NCBI GenBank assembly: GCA_946555465.1
Contig: CAMNST010000002.1
Location: 124,001 to 188,000, forward strand
Length of the DNA: 64,000 nt
Reading direction: 5' to 3'
Source: an uncultured Clostridia bacterium
GTDB taxonomy: Bacteria; Bacillota; Clostridia; Oscillospirales; Acutalibacteraceae
A program made the translations under genes and the position numbers. The notes under the pieces were generated by a model. It did not search any database. It worked only from the letters and a program-made list of their open reading frames with translations, and had not been told where the DNA came from. Below are positions 1 through 10,315 of the stretch, piece after piece (within the stretch, counting starts at the first letter, position 1; every line of letters begins with the position of its first letter).

Positions 1-3000
1 TGCAACAAGATCGGTATCACCCTCATCATCAACAGTACACTTCTTAAGCATCTGGCGAACAATAACCTCGATATGCTTATCGTTGATATCAACACCCTGT
101 GTACGGTAAGCAAACTGAACTTCCTTGATAAGATAGTTGTAGACTGCTTCTTCACCGAGAATTGCAAGGACATCGTGCGGATTTACAGCACCGAGAGTGA
201 GTTCCGTACCCTTCTCGATATGAGCCCCTTCAACGATGTTTTCACAGAGACGGGCGCCATAAGGAATCAGATATTTTCTTTCCTCTGCTGTTTCGCTGTT
301 ATAAACAACAACATGACGGCTCTTCTTTATTTCTTCAAATCTTACATCACCCTCTATTTCGGAGAGGATTGCAAGTTGTTTCGGCTTTCTTGCCTCGAAA
401 AGTTCCTCAACACGAGGAAGACCCTGTGTGATATCGGCACCACCGGCAACACCGCCGGTATGGAATGTTCTCATTGTCAACTGCGTACCGGGTTCACCGA
501 TTGACTGGGCAGCAATAATGCCGACTGCCTCACCAACCTGAACAGGTTCATTGAATGCAAGGTTTGCACCATAGCACTTGCGGCAAACGCCGTGACGTGA
601 TTTACAAGTGATAAGAGAACGGATTTTAACAGATTCAACACCGGCATCAACAATGCGCTTAGCGTCTTCAACCGTCATCATTCTGTCAGTTTCCATAAGA
701 ACTTCGCCTGTATTAGGATCAATAACAGGTTCTGTAACAAATCTGCCTGTAAGTCTTTCCTCAAGCGGTTCAAGCACACGGTTGCCGTCCATAATCTTTG
801 ATACAACAATACCCTCATGGCATCCGCAGTCATCATCACGGATAATAACATCCTGAGATACATCAACCAGACGACGTGTAAGGTAACCTGAGTCAGCAGT
901 ACGAAGCGCAGTATCGGCAAGACCTTTACGCGCACCACGTGAAGAAATGAAATATTCAAGAATATTAAGACCTTCACGGTAATTAGCACGGATAGGAACC
1001 TCGATTGTCTTACCTGCTGTATTAGCGATAAGACCTCTCATACCTGCCAACTGTCTTAACTGAGAGGTACTACCACGGGCACCCGAGTCTACCATCATGT
1101 GGATTGGGTTATGAGCACCGTCGAAGTTACCTGTAAGTTCATTTGATACTTTATTGGTACAATCTTCCCACGCCTTGATTACTGCTGAAGAACGTTCTTC
1201 GTTAGTAATCAGACCGTAGTTGTAGTTATATGTGATTTCATCAACCTTTTTCTCTGCTTCTGCAAGAAAATCCTTTTTCTTATCAGGAATAAGAGCATCG
1301 CAGACAGCAACGGTTGTACCTGAAACGGTTGAATATTTATAGCCCTGCGCTTTAAGTGCGTCAAGAACTTTTGAAGCAATGGAAACACCATGAACATTGA
1401 TACACTTTTCAGCAATCTGTCCAAGTTGCTTTTTCTTAACAACAAAAGAAACTTCAAGTTCAAAAGCGTTGTCAGGATTTGTTCTGTCGACAAATCCGAG
1501 ATCCTGAGGAACGGGTCTGTTGAAGATGACACGTCCGATAGTTGTTTTAACAAGTTTTGATTTTGTTTCACCATCAATTTCTTTGGTAAAGCGGATGAGA
1601 CATTCTGAGTGAAGTCCGAGTGAACCCTCCTGATATGCCATCATTGCTTCATCTGTATCACGGTAGATATTATATCTTGTAATTTCTTCTCCGTCGATAA
1701 TTTCTTTGCGCGGGCAGCCCGGTTCGCCTTCCTTAATCATGGTTAAATAGTATGAACCGATAACCATGTCCTGAGTAGGAACCGCAACAGGCTTACCGTC
1801 TGAAGGTTTAAGAAGGTTGTTTGCAGCAAGCATAAGCATTCTTGCTTCTGCCTGAGCCTCTGCTGAAAGAGGAACGTGAACAGCCATCTGGTCACCGTCG
1901 AAGTCAGCATTGAAAGCAGTACATGAAAGCGGATGAAGTTTGATTGCTCTGCCTTCAACAAGTACAGGTTCAAATGCCTGAATACCGAGTCTGTGAAGTG
2001 TGGGAGCACGGTTGAGCATAACCGGATGATCTTTAATTACAACTTCAAGACTATCCCATACAGCAGGATTATTGGCTCTTTCAACCATTTTTCTTGCTGA
2101 TTTGATATTTGAAGCAACACCTGTTTCAACAAGTCTCTTCATAACGAAAGGTTTGAAAAGTTCAATAGCCATTTCTTTAGGAAGACCGCACTGGTGCATT
2201 TTAAGTTCAGGACCAACAACGATAACAGAACGTCCTGAATAGTCAACACGCTTACCGAGAAGGTTCTGACGGAAACGACCCTGCTTACCTTTAAGCATAT
2301 CTGAAAGAGATTTAAGTGCCCTGTTGTTAGGACCTGTTACCGGTCTGCCGCGTCTGCCGTTATCAATAAGGGCATCAACTGATTCCTGAAGCATTCTCTT
2401 TTCATTGCGCACAATGATTTCGGGAGCACCGAGTTCAAGAAGTCTTTTAAGACGGTTGTTACGATTGATAACTCTTCTGTAAAGGTCATTCAGGTCTGAT
2501 GTGGCAAATCTGCCGCCATCAAGTTGAACCATAGGGCGAATATCCGGAGGAATTACCGGAATAGCGTCAAGAATCATCCATTCAAGTTTATTTCCGCTGT
2601 GATAAAAAGCATCAACAACATCAAGTCTTTTAAGAAGACGAACTCTCTTCTGACCTGTTGCACCTTCAAGTTCTGCTGTAAGTTCTTCACGAAGTTGTGC
2701 AACATCAATGCTCTGAAGAAGTTCTTTAATAGCCTCGGCACCCATGCCTGCTTTAAAGTCATCTTCATATCTTTCACGCATTTCCTCATACTCTTTTTCG
2801 TTGAGAATCTGCATTTTTTCAAGCGGTGTGTCACCGGGATCGGTTACGATATAAAGTGCAAAGTAAAGTACCTTTTCAAGATATCTCGGACTGATATCAA
2901 GAACAAGACCGAGACGGCTTGGAATACCTTTGAAATACCAGATATGAGATACAGGTGCAGCAAGTTCGATATGACCCATACGTTCACGGCGAACTTTTGC

Positions 3001-3255
3001 TCTTGTGATTTCTACTCCGCAGCGTTCGCAGACTTTTCCCTTATAGCGAACTCTTTTGTATTTACCGCAGTGACATTCCCAGTCTTTCATAGGTCCGAAA
3101 ATTCTTTCGCAGAAAAGGCCGTCACGTTCCGGTTTGAGAGTTCTGTAATTTATTGTTTCGGGCTTTGTAACTTCACCGTAAGACCATTCACGAATCTTTT
3201 CCGGTGAAGCAAGACCGATTTTTATAGAACTGAATTCATTTTCATTATAATCCAT
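1..3255 (-). CDS. rpoC: DNA-directed RNA polymerase subunit beta' (partial, 3' end beyond window)
   Basis: Largest catalytic subunit of RNA polymerase. The minus-strand frame is open from the ATG at 3255 to the window edge, giving 1085 codons without a stop; the C-terminus lies outside. Visible landmarks are the N-terminal zinc site (CHCG and CERCG, about residues 60-80), the catalytic NADFDGDQM loop near residue 450 whose three Asp bind Mg2+, and a second zinc site (CGC near 810, [13 protein letters not shown] near 888). The start is supported by AAGGAG placed 9 bases before the ATG and by the typical [15 protein letters not shown] opening. It lies 49 bp downstream of rpoB and is almost certainly co-transcribed with it. 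No frameshift was seen. Confidence 0.98.
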   Translation of the reverse strand, partial: MDYNENEFSSIKIGLASPEKIREWSYGEVTKPETINYRTLKPERDGLFCERIFGPMKDWECHCGKYKRVRYKGKVCERCGVEITRAKVRRERMGHIELAAPVSHIWYFKGIPSRLGLVLDISPRYLEKVLYFALYIVTDPGDTPLEKMQILNEKEYEEMRERYEDDFKAGMGAEAIKELLQSIDVAQLREELTAELEGATGQKRVRLLKRLDVVDAFYHSGNKLEWMILDAIPVIPPDIRPMVQLDGGRFATSDLNDLYRRVINRNNRLKRLLELGAPEIIVRNEKRMLQESVDALIDNGRRGRPVTGPNNRALKSLSDMLKGKQGRFRQNLLGKRVDYSGRSVIVVGPELKMHQCGLPKEMAIELFKPFVMKRLVETGVASNIKSARKMVERANNPAVWDSLEVVIKDHPVMLNRAPTLHRLGIQAFEPVLVEGRAIKLHPLSCTAFNADFDGDQMAVHVPLSAEAQAEARMLMLAANNLLKPSDGKPVAVPTQDMVIGSYYLTMIKEGEPGCPRKEIIDGEEITRYNIYRDTDEAMMAYQEGSLGLHSECLIRFTKEIDGETKSKLVKTTIGRVIFNRPVPQDLGFVDRTNPDNAFELEVSFVVKKKQLGQIAEKCINVHGVSIASKVLDALKAQGYKYSTVSGTTVAVCDALIPDKKKDFLAEAEKKVDEITYNYNYGLITNEERSSAVIKAWEDCTNKVSNELTGNFDGAHNPIHMMVDSGARGSTSQLRQLAGMRGLIANTAGKTIEVPIRANYREGLNILEYFISSRGARKGLADTALRTADSGYLTRRLVDVSQDVIIRDDDCGCHEGIVVSKIMDGNRVLEPLEERLTGRFVTEPVIDPNTGEVLMETDRMMTVEDAKRIVDAGVESVKIRSLITCKSRHGVCRKCYGANLAFNEPVQVGEAVGIIAAQSIGEPGTQLTMRTFHTGGVAGGADITQGLPRVEELFEARKPKQLAILSEIEGDVRFEEIKKSRHVVVYNSETAEERKYLIPYGARLCENIVEGAHIEKGTELTLGAVNPHDVLAILGEEAVYNYLIKEVQFAYRTQGVDINDKHIEVIVRQMLKKCTVDDEGDTDLVA

Positions 3256-3304
3256 TTGGAAGCACTCCTTTTTAGTATTTTATATAGCGGAAGTCGTATC
3301 AGAT

Positions 3305-6300
3305 TTATTCATCGTCTGAATATTCATCGTCATCAGCAAACATATCAGCGAATACATCTGACTGACCTGCTTCCTCGCCTTCATCTTCGGCATCTTCAAC
3401 ACCGAAACCATCCTGACCGTCAAAGTCATTTACAGTTGTGAAAGCCTGTTCATCTATTGGCTGAATACCTGTTCCGTCATCAAGATCCTGTTTGAGTTCA
3501 ACTTCATTGCCGTCGCGGTCAAGAACCATTGTATCCAGACCGAGAGCCTGCAATTCTTTGAAGAGAACCTTGAATGATTCAGGTGTTCCTGCTGTAGGAA
3601 TATTTTCGCCCTTAACAATAGATTCATATGTGCGCACACGTCCTACAACGTCATCCGATTTAATGGTAATGATTTCCTGAAGGGTATAGGCAGCGCCGTA
3701 TGCTTCAAGAGCCCAAACTTCCATTTCACCGAAACGCTGGCCGCCGAACTGTGCTTTACCGCCGAGCGGCTGCTGTGTAACAAGGCTGTAAGGACCTGTT
3801 GAACGTGCATGAATCTTATCATCAACAAGGTGGTGGAGTTTTAAGAAGTACATATAACCTACTGTGATTCTGTTGTCAAACTTCTCACCTGTTCTGCCGT
3901 CGATAAGTTCTGTTTTACCGTCGATTACCTTGTTTCCGTTTTCATCAATATAATAACCGATATCGGCAAGTTCAAGACAATCACGGATATCCTGTTCGTG
4001 AGCACCGTCAAATACAGGAGTCATCATCTTCCAGCCAAGAGCCATTGCAGCATAGCCGAGATGAACTTCAAGAACCTGACCGATGTTCATACGTGAAGGT
4101 ACGCCGAGAGGATTAAGAACGATATCAAGCGGTCTGCCGTCAGGAAGGAACGGCATATCTTCCTGAGGAAGAATTCTTGAAACAACACCCTTGTTTCCGT
4201 GACGGCCTGCCATCTTATCGCCGACCTGAATCTTACGTTTCTGAGCAATATATACTCTTACTACTTTGTTTACGCCGGGTGAAAGTTCATCACTGTTTGC
4301 ACGTGTAAACACTTTAACATCAACAACAATACCATATTCACCATGGGGAACACGCATTGAAGTATCTCTTACTTCTCTTGCTTTTTCACCGAAGATTGCG
4401 CGGAGAAGTCTTTCTTCGGCAGTAAGTTCGGTTTCACCCTTAGGTGTTACCTTACCTACAAGAATATCGCCTGAATGAACCTCTGCACCTACACGGATAA
4501 TACCGTCTGCATCAAGGTCACGCAGAACATCCTCACCAACGTTTGGAATATCCCTTGTGATTTCTTCAGGACCGAGTTTTGTATCACGGGATTCAACCTC
4601 GTGTTCTTCAATATGAATTGAAGTATATACATCGTCTCTTACTATTTTTTCATTAATAAGAACAGCATCCTCGTAGTTATAACCTTCCCAAGTCATAAAT
4701 CCGATAAGTGCGTTTTTACCAAGTGAAATTTCACCGTTGCAGGTTGCAGGACCATCGGCAATTACCTGACCGTCTTCAACTGTCTGGTGGAGTGAAACAA
4801 TCGGACGCTGATTGATGCATGTTCCCTGGTTTGAGCCTGAGAATTTAATAAGTTCATACTTGTCAACCTCGCCCGGTTTAACAGTAATTTCGATTGTATC
4901 TGCATCAACGGCAGTAACTGTACCGCCGCGCTTTGCAATAACAACTACACCTGAGTCATAAGCGGCTTTATATTCCATACCGGTGCCGACTACAGGGGCA
5001 ACTGTTTTAAGAAGCGGAACTGCCTGACGCTGCATGTTAGCACCCATAAGAGCACGGTTAGCGTCATCATTTTCAAGGAAAGGGATCATTGCTGTAGCAA
5101 CTGAAACTACCATCTTAGGAGATACGTCCATGTAATCAACTCTTTCAGGAGGAAGAGTAAGGAACTCATCTCTGAAACGGCAGGTAACTCTTGAATTTGC
5201 AAATCTGCCTTCATCATCAAGAGGTTCATTTGCCTGGGCAACAACATAACTGTCTTCCATATCCGCTGTCATATAAACAACTTCATCTGTTACAACACCT
5301 GTTTCCTTGTCAACCTTACGGTAAGGAGCCTCAATAAATCCGTATTCATTAAGGCGGCTGTAGCAGGCAAGATATGAGATAAGACCGATGTTAGGACCTT
5401 CAGGGGTTTCGATAGGACACATACGTCCATAGTGCGTATAATGTACGTCACGAACCTCGAAACCTGCACGGTCTCTTGAAAGACCGCCCGGACCAAGTGC
5501 AGAAAGTCTTCTCTTATGAGTGAGTTCTGCAAGCGGATTATTCTGGTCCATAAACTGAGAAAGAGGAGAAGAACCGAAGAATTCTTTAATAGCAGCAACA
5601 ACAGGTCTGATATTGATAAGAGCCTGCGGAGTAATTGCTTCGTCGGAATCCTGAGCCTGAAGGGTCATACGTTCGCGTATAACTCTTTCCATTCTGGTAA
5701 AGCCGATTCTTAACTGGTTCTGGAGCAACTCGCCTACTGCACGGATTCTTCTGTTTCCGAGATGGTCGATATCATCAAGAGAACCTACACCGTGAGCAAG
5801 GTTTATGAGATAAGAAACGGTTGCAAAAATATCATCTATTATAATATGTTTAGGAATAAGGTCATCTGCATGGAGTTCAATTTCTTCTTTAAGAGCAGCC
5901 TCATCATCGCCGCATTTTTCAAGAATATCTGCAAGAACTCTGTAAGAAACCTTTTCATTGATACCTAACGGCTTGCAGTCAAAATTAACATAAGCATAAA
6001 TATCAACCATTCCGTTTGATGCTATTTTGATTTCTTTTCCGTCAACATCAATGTAGGCAAACATAACGCCTGCATTTTCAATTTCAAGAGCCTTTTCTGC
6101 AGAAATTTTTTCGCCCGGCTCTGCAAGAAATTCACCCTGAGGTGAAATGATAGGCTGTGTAATTACCTGGTTGGTAAGTCTGTCGCTGATTGCAAGTTTT
6201 TTGTTGTACTTGTATCTGCCGACTCTTGAAAGGTCATAGCGGTGAGCATCAAAGAATAATCCGTCAAGATGTGCCTGCGCAGTTTCAAGGGTCGGAGGTT

Positions 6301-7033
6301 CGCCCGGACGAAGTTTTTTGTAAACTTCAAGAAGAGCCTCTTCTTTGTTTTTGGTTGTATCTTTTTCAATCGTAGCAAGAATTCTTTCATCTTCACCGAA
6401 GAATTCAATTATTTCGGAATCTGTTCCGAGACCGAGTGCTCTGAGGAATGTTGTGATATAAATCTTTCTGTTTTTATCAATACGAACATAGAAAAGATCG
6501 TTTGCATCTGTTTCATATTCAAGCCAGGCACCGCGGTTAGGAATTACGGTATTGGTAAATAATTCCTTACCGGTCTTGTCATGATCCATATTGTAATAAA
6601 CACCGGGTGAACGAACCAACTGAGAAACGATACATCTTTCAGCACCGTTGATTACAAAGGTGCCTGCATCTGTCATCCACGGGAAATCACCCATAAATAT
6701 TGTGTTTTCTTTAACTTCGCCTGTTTCTTTATTCATAAGGCGGGCTCTGACTTTGAGCGGTTTTGCGTATGTTACATCGCGCGCTTTGCACTGTGCAATA
6801 GAATACTTAGGCTCATCATCCATTGAGAAATCAATGAAGTCAAGAACAAGATTTCCGGTATAGTCGGTTATAGAACCGATATCGCGAAATACTTCTTTAA
6901 GACCTTCATCGAGAAACCACTGGTATGAACTTTTCTGCACTTCAATAAGGTTAGGCATTTTCATAACCTCATTGATTTTAGCAAAGTTTTTTCGTGTGGT
7001 TGTACCAAGTTGCACATCCTTCACATTTACCAT
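3305..7033 (-). CDS. rpoB: DNA-directed RNA polymerase subunit beta
   Basis: Second catalytic subunit of RNA polymerase, 1242 residues, a usual length for Firmicutes, with an acidic tail rich in Asp and Glu. The rifampicin-pocket region lies at about residues 485-515 ([13 protein letters not shown], then [14 protein letters not shown]) and carries the ordinary sensitive-type residues. The [13 protein letters not shown] and [14 protein letters not shown] motifs are intact. The ATG at 7033 follows a GGAGTG ribosome binding site. It is the first gene of an rpoB-rpoC unit with its own promoter at 7186-7214. No rplL or rplJ lies upstream; the next gene runs the opposite way. Confidence 0.99.
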   Translation of the reverse strand: MVNVKDVQLGTTTRKNFAKINEVMKMPNLIEVQKSSYQWFLDEGLKEVFRDIGSITDYTGNLVLDFIDFSMDDEPKYSIAQCKARDVTYAKPLKVRARLMNKETGEVKENTIFMGDFPWMTDAGTFVINGAERCIVSQLVRSPGVYYNMDHDKTGKELFTNTVIPNRGAWLEYETDANDLFYVRIDKNRKIYITTFLRALGLGTDSEIIEFFGEDERILATIEKDTTKNKEEALLEVYKKLRPGEPPTLETAQAHLDGLFFDAHRYDLSRVGRYKYNKKLAISDRLTNQVITQPIISPQGEFLAEPGEKISAEKALEIENAGVMFAYIDVDGKEIKIASNGMVDIYAYVNFDCKPLGINEKVSYRVLADILEKCGDDEAALKEEIELHADDLIPKHIIIDDIFATVSYLINLAHGVGSLDDIDHLGNRRIRAVGELLQNQLRIGFTRMERVIRERMTLQAQDSDEAITPQALINIRPVVAAIKEFFGSSPLSQFMDQNNPLAELTHKRRLSALGPGGLSRDRAGFEVRDVHYTHYGRMCPIETPEGPNIGLISYLACYSRLNEYGFIEAPYRKVDKETGVVTDEVVYMTADMEDSYVVAQANEPLDDEGRFANSRVTCRFRDEFLTLPPERVDYMDVSPKMVVSVATAMIPFLENDDANRALMGANMQRQAVPLLKTVAPVVGTGMEYKAAYDSGVVVIAKRGGTVTAVDADTIEITVKPGEVDKYELIKFSGSNQGTCINQRPIVSLHQTVEDGQVIADGPATCNGEISLGKNALIGFMTWEGYNYEDAVLINEKIVRDDVYTSIHIEEHEVESRDTKLGPEEITRDIPNVGEDVLRDLDADGIIRVGAEVHSGDILVGKVTPKGETELTAEERLLRAIFGEKAREVRDTSMRVPHGEYGIVVDVKVFTRANSDELSPGVNKVVRVYIAQKRKIQVGDKMAGRHGNKGVVSRILPQEDMPFLPDGRPLDIVLNPLGVPSRMNIGQVLEVHLGYAAMALGWKMMTPVFDGAHEQDIRDCLELADIGYYIDENGNKVIDGKTELIDGRTGEKFDNRITVGYMYFLKLHHLVDDKIHARSTGPYSLVTQQPLGGKAQFGGQRFGEMEVWALEAYGAAYTLQEIITIKSDDVVGRVRTYESIVKGENIPTAGTPESFKVLFKELQALGLDTMVLDRDGNEVELKQDLDDGTGIQPIDEQAFTTVNDFDGQDGFGVEDAEDEGEEAGQSDVFADMFADDDEYSDDE

Positions 7034-7106
7034 TAAGAGTCACTCCAATCTATTTTTCTGCTAAAAACAGAACATTTTCAGCAATAAATCCTTAAATCTC
7101 CGACGG

Positions 7107-7122
7107 GAAAGCACTTGCTTTC
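7107..7122 (-). promoter_or_regulatory. Hairpin in the rpoB leader
   Basis: A perfect 7-bp inverted repeat (GAAAGCA, two-base loop, TGCTTTC) sits in the roughly 145-nt untranslated leader between the rpoB promoter and the rpoB start. It has no U-tract, so it does not look like a terminator. A leader-level control or mRNA-stability role is inference only. Confidence 0.3.
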
Positions 7123-7185
7123 TGTTTCGGAACCAGTTACTGTAATTACTAATAAAACATAATGTTCCATTTTAATTTGGCATTT

Positions 7186-7214
7186 AATATATAACATAAA
7201 GAAATTAATGTCAA
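7186..7214 (-). promoter_or_regulatory. Sigma-A promoter of rpoB-rpoC
   Basis: Read on the minus strand: TTGACA (7214-7209), a 17-bp spacer, then TATATT (7191-7186). This is close to consensus and correctly spaced. It would start transcription near 7179, leaving a leader of about 145 nt before the rpoB ATG. Confidence 0.8.
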
Positions 7215-7340
7215 TAGTTTTTTTCATAAATTAACATTTCATTGAAAAACTATTTTAAACACGGCTTCGGGCGTTTCTAAAACTGACATATTTCGTCACG
7301 CTTTCTATCCCCTGCCGTCAAAAATTGAGGCGCCAAAACC

Positions 7341-7370
7341 TTGCAGTTATATTGCCGGTTATGTTATAAT
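7341..7370 (+). promoter_or_regulatory. Sigma-A promoter of the oligopeptide-binding lipoprotein gene
   Basis: TTGCAG (7341-7346), 18-bp spacer, TATAAT (7365-7370). Transcription would start near 7377, right at the ribosome binding site AGGTGA, so the mRNA leader would be very short. Confidence 0.65.
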
Positions 7371-7387
7371 ACTTTCAGGTGATTCAT

Positions 7388-9064
7388 ATGAAAAAAATCA
7401 AAAAAATCTGTTTAACGGCTTTATGTATAATTTTAATAGTTTCTGCATTTTCGGGCTGTTCTTCAGCACCTAAGGCAATAGATTTCATATATCCTTTCGA
7501 CGGAAAAATCTCAAGTTTTGATCCGCAGATTGCATCAACTTCGGATGAGTTTCTTATTATAGAAAACTGTTTTGAGGGTCTTGTGCGTGTAACAGATGAC
7601 GGCACCGTTCAGCCGGGCGTGGCGGAAAGTTGGGAAATAAGTTCTGATAAACTTACATATACTTTCAGGCTCAGACAGGATGCCAAATGGAATATTGATA
7701 CGGAATTAAACGAAGACGGTGAAAGAAAAAAAGACTCCCGTCTTGAACTTGTCGGATATGATTTTAATCCCAATATTACCGCAAACGATTTTGTTTTTGC
7801 ATTAAGGCGTGCTGTTGACAAAAACACCGCCAGCCCCCTTTATTCTTCCGTTGCAAATATCGTAAATGCTCCGGAAATTAATTCGGGGTCCATATCTGCA
7901 GATGAACTCGGCATAAGGGCTGTGGATAATTACACGCTTGAAATCAAACTTAAATCTCCTGATGAAGGGTTTCTGAATACCCTTTCAACAGCAGTTGCCA
8001 TGCCCTGCAATGAAAAGTTTTTCAACGCCACAAAAGGCAGATACGGTCTCGGCACAGAGTACACCCTTTTCAACGGTCAGTTTTATGTTGACATCGTTCT
8101 TGACACATCATATGTACTTGATAAAAATGATTTGTACTTTGGTGAACACCCGTCGGCAGTCTCCGATATAACACTGAAAATCAAAAACGAAGATTCTGAT
8201 ATAGTAAAAAACCTGAAAAACGGTTACTATGACTGTGCCTACATATCGGGAAAAGAATATGAACAGTTAAATGACAGCAACATAACTGCTGTTCCCTATT
8301 CAAACAAAACATGGGCTTTTATTTTGAATAAGAACAAACTTCTTTTCAGCAACGAAAAACTGCGTCAGGCAGTATGTCTCGGCATATCCGATATAGATAC
8401 AGAAGAGCATAAATATCTCTCTCCGGCAACAAACTTTACCCCTCCAAGTTGCATTGTAAACGGCAAATCAGCAACAGAAGCAATGGGCTCAACCGTGCCG
8501 AGGCAGGATTCTTTCAGGGCTGTTGAACTGTGGAAAAAAGGTCTTGAAGAAACAGGATATTCATCAGCAGATTTAACGGTAATTGTTACGGAAGATATGG
8601 AAGAAATAGCCAAAGAATTTGTTCAGGGAATACAGGGAAGCATAGGAAAAGTTACGGCTTACGGAACAGGAGATGAAAACAAAATAAACTTTTCACTCAA
8701 AATTGAGGTTTTAAATCAGGATAGTTTTAACTCTGCTTTTTCAAAAGGCGAATATGACCTTGCCCTCTATTGCTTTGAAGCAACAAGCCAAAGCGCAGAT
8801 ACTTATCTTGACAAGATTGTAAACGGTAATTATGCCGGTGAAATTGAAGAAGCACAGGAGGCTGTTGAAACTGTTCAGAATGCTTCGGCGGCAGAAAAGG
8901 TTTCTGCATACCGTGAATGCGAAACCGTACTGATGAATGATTACTCGGTAATGCCTGTTCTGTTTGAATCATCATATTACGCCCAGGCCAAGGGCGTAAG
9001 CGGTGTTCAGTTTCATCCGGGAAGCGGAAGGGTGAGTTTTGTAAATGCAACGCGAGAAGATTAA
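7388..9064 (+). CDS. Oligopeptide ABC transporter substrate-binding lipoprotein (SBP family 5, OppA-like)
   Basis: Extracytoplasmic solute-binding protein that would capture peptides for an Opp/Dpp-type ABC importer. The ATG at 7388 is preferred to the in-frame GTG at 7379 because AGGTGA lies directly before it and the reading then starts with a clean lipoprotein signal (MKKIKK, hydrophobic stretch, FSGC with Cys24 as lipidation site). The mature part has family-5 features: a FDPQIASTSDEFLI-like opening, then GLVRVTDDGTVQPGVAESWE and an ANDFVFALRRAVD motif near residue 135. Length is 558 residues, normal for OppA. No permease or ATPase gene is nearby. It overlaps the next gene by 20 bp. Confidence 0.88.
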   Translation: MKKIKKICLTALCIILIVSAFSGCSSAPKAIDFIYPFDGKISSFDPQIASTSDEFLIIENCFEGLVRVTDDGTVQPGVAESWEISSDKLTYTFRLRQDAKWNIDTELNEDGERKKDSRLELVGYDFNPNITANDFVFALRRAVDKNTASPLYSSVANIVNAPEINSGSISADELGIRAVDNYTLEIKLKSPDEGFLNTLSTAVAMPCNEKFFNATKGRYGLGTEYTLFNGQFYVDIVLDTSYVLDKNDLYFGEHPSAVSDITLKIKNEDSDIVKNLKNGYYDCAYISGKEYEQLNDSNITAVPYSNKTWAFILNKNKLLFSNEKLRQAVCLGISDIDTEEHKYLSPATNFTPPSCIVNGKSATEAMGSTVPRQDSFRAVELWKKGLEETGYSSADLTVIVTEDMEEIAKEFVQGIQGSIGKVTAYGTGDENKINFSLKIEVLNQDSFNSAFSKGEYDLALYCFEATSQSADTYLDKIVNGNYAGEIEEAQEAVETVQNASAAEKVSAYRECETVLMNDYSVMPVLFESSYYAQAKGVSGVQFHPGSGRVSFVNATRED

Positions 9065-9512
9065 AACAATCATATGCTGGTTTCTTGTTATTTTGTGTAT
9101 GGGCGTAATCTTTTGGCTTTCATCAAGAACTTCGCATGAATCCGCTGAGCAAAGCAGTTCTGTTTTGCACTGGCTTGTCAGTATTTTCGGCGATAATTTT
9201 TTCACCGATTTTATTGTAAGAAAACTTGCCCACTGCCTTGAATTTACAGGTCTCTGCTTTTTATTCAACACAGCACTTTATCAGCAAAACAAAAAAGCAA
9301 TGCCTATGTATGCAATAATATTTACTTCTCTTTACGCTGTAACTGATGAATTTCATCAGTTATTTGTTGAGGGGCGTGCATGCCGCGTTCTCGACTGGGC
9401 GATAGACAGTTTCGGTGCACTTTTAGGAGCAATGAGTTTTATAGTTATATATAAAATTATCCGGGTATGTTCACTAAAAAAGCAAAAATTCATTGACACC
9501 CGGAATAATTAG
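9045..9512 (+). CDS. VanZ-like membrane protein
   Basis: Small integral membrane protein, 155 residues, with four predicted membrane segments. VanZ family hallmarks are RKLAHCLEF near residue 59, AVTDEFHQLF near residue 98, the following GR, and DWAIDSFGALLG. Most VanZ-like proteins have no proven activity; the founding member raises teicoplanin resistance. The ATG at 9045 lies inside the last codons of the lipoprotein gene, with GGGTGAG upstream, so translation is probably coupled. Its end overlaps the nagB promoter. Confidence 0.85.
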   Translation: MQREKIKTIICWFLVILCMGVIFWLSSRTSHESAEQSSSVLHWLVSIFGDNFFTDFIVRKLAHCLEFTGLCFLFNTALYQQNKKAMPMYAIIFTSLYAVTDEFHQLFVEGRACRVLDWAIDSFGALLGAMSFIVIYKIIRVCSLKKQKFIDTRNN

Positions 9513-9520
9513 TTTATAAT
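9493..9520 (+). promoter_or_regulatory. Sigma-A promoter of nagB
   Basis: TTGACA (9493-9498), 16-bp spacer, TATAAT (9515-9520). It lies across the stop codon of the VanZ-like gene and about 30 bp upstream of the nagB ribosome binding site CAGGAGG (9537-9543). Confidence 0.7.
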
Positions 9521-9552
9521 ATATAAGTGATAATTTCAGGAGGTATACTAAA

Positions 9553-10278
9553 ATGAATGTTCTTGTATATGATAATGAGGAACAAATCGGTATAGCAGCA
9601 GGCAATTATATGTGCGGTCAGGTTCTGGCTAAACCTGAATCTGTATTGGGACTTGCTACCGGTTCAACCCCCCTCAAACCATACGGTCATATGATTAAAC
9701 TTTATGAAAACGGAGCAGTTGATTTCAGCAAGGTTACAACCTTTAATCTTGATGAATACTGCAATCTTGATGTAAATGATGTTAATTCATACCACAGATT
9801 TATGCATGATAATTTGTTTAACCATATAAATATTCCGAAAGAAAATATTAATTTTCTTAACGGAAATGCAGAAAATCTTGAAGAGGAATGCAGAGAATAC
9901 GAAAAAAAGATAAAAAAAGCAGGCGGAATTGATATTCAACTTCTCGGAATCGGCTCAAACGGACATATTGCATTCAACGAACCGTCAGACAGTTTTCAGA
10001 GATGGAGCCATGTTGTTGAACTTAAAGAAAGCACAATAAAAGACAACAGCAGATTCTTTGACTCAATCGAAGAAGTGCCTACAAGAGCAGTAACCATGGG
10101 AATAGGCTCAATCATGCAGGCAAAAAGAATTCTTATTATTGCACTGGGTGAAAACAAGGCAAAAGCAATTAAACAACTTATTGACGGCAATGTAACACCG
10201 CAATGCCCTGCCTCTGTTCTTCAGTTCCATACCGATGTTACGCTTATGCTTGATAAAGGCGCTGCATCCTTAATTTAG
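9553..10278 (+). CDS. nagB: Glucosamine-6-phosphate deaminase
   Basis: Cytoplasmic enzyme converting glucosamine 6-phosphate to fructose 6-phosphate and ammonia, linking amino-sugar breakdown to glycolysis. Its 241 residues match the Bacillus enzyme in length. Motifs are LGLATGSTPLKPY near residue 30, TFNLDEYCNLD near residue 64 (catalytic Asp), GIGSNGHIAFNEP near residue 130, and VTMGIGSIMQAK. The ATG is 9 bases after AGGAGG. nagA is not adjacent. No cre-like operator was found with confidence. Confidence 0.96.
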   Translation: MNVLVYDNEEQIGIAAGNYMCGQVLAKPESVLGLATGSTPLKPYGHMIKLYENGAVDFSKVTTFNLDEYCNLDVNDVNSYHRFMHDNLFNHINIPKENINFLNGNAENLEEECREYEKKIKKAGGIDIQLLGIGSNGHIAFNEPSDSFQRWSHVVELKESTIKDNSRFFDSIEEVPTRAVTMGIGSIMQAKRILIIALGENKAKAIKQLIDGNVTPQCPASVLQFHTDVTLMLDKGAASLI

Positions 10279-10315
10279 TTTTATCTACATAAATTCAGAC
10301 AGGAGGCTGTTTCAA

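Noticed and set aside
2524-3207. 227-codon plus-strand frame
   Set aside because: It lies entirely antisense to rpoC, has no ribosome binding site and reads as low-complexity Phe/Cys/Asn-rich sequence.
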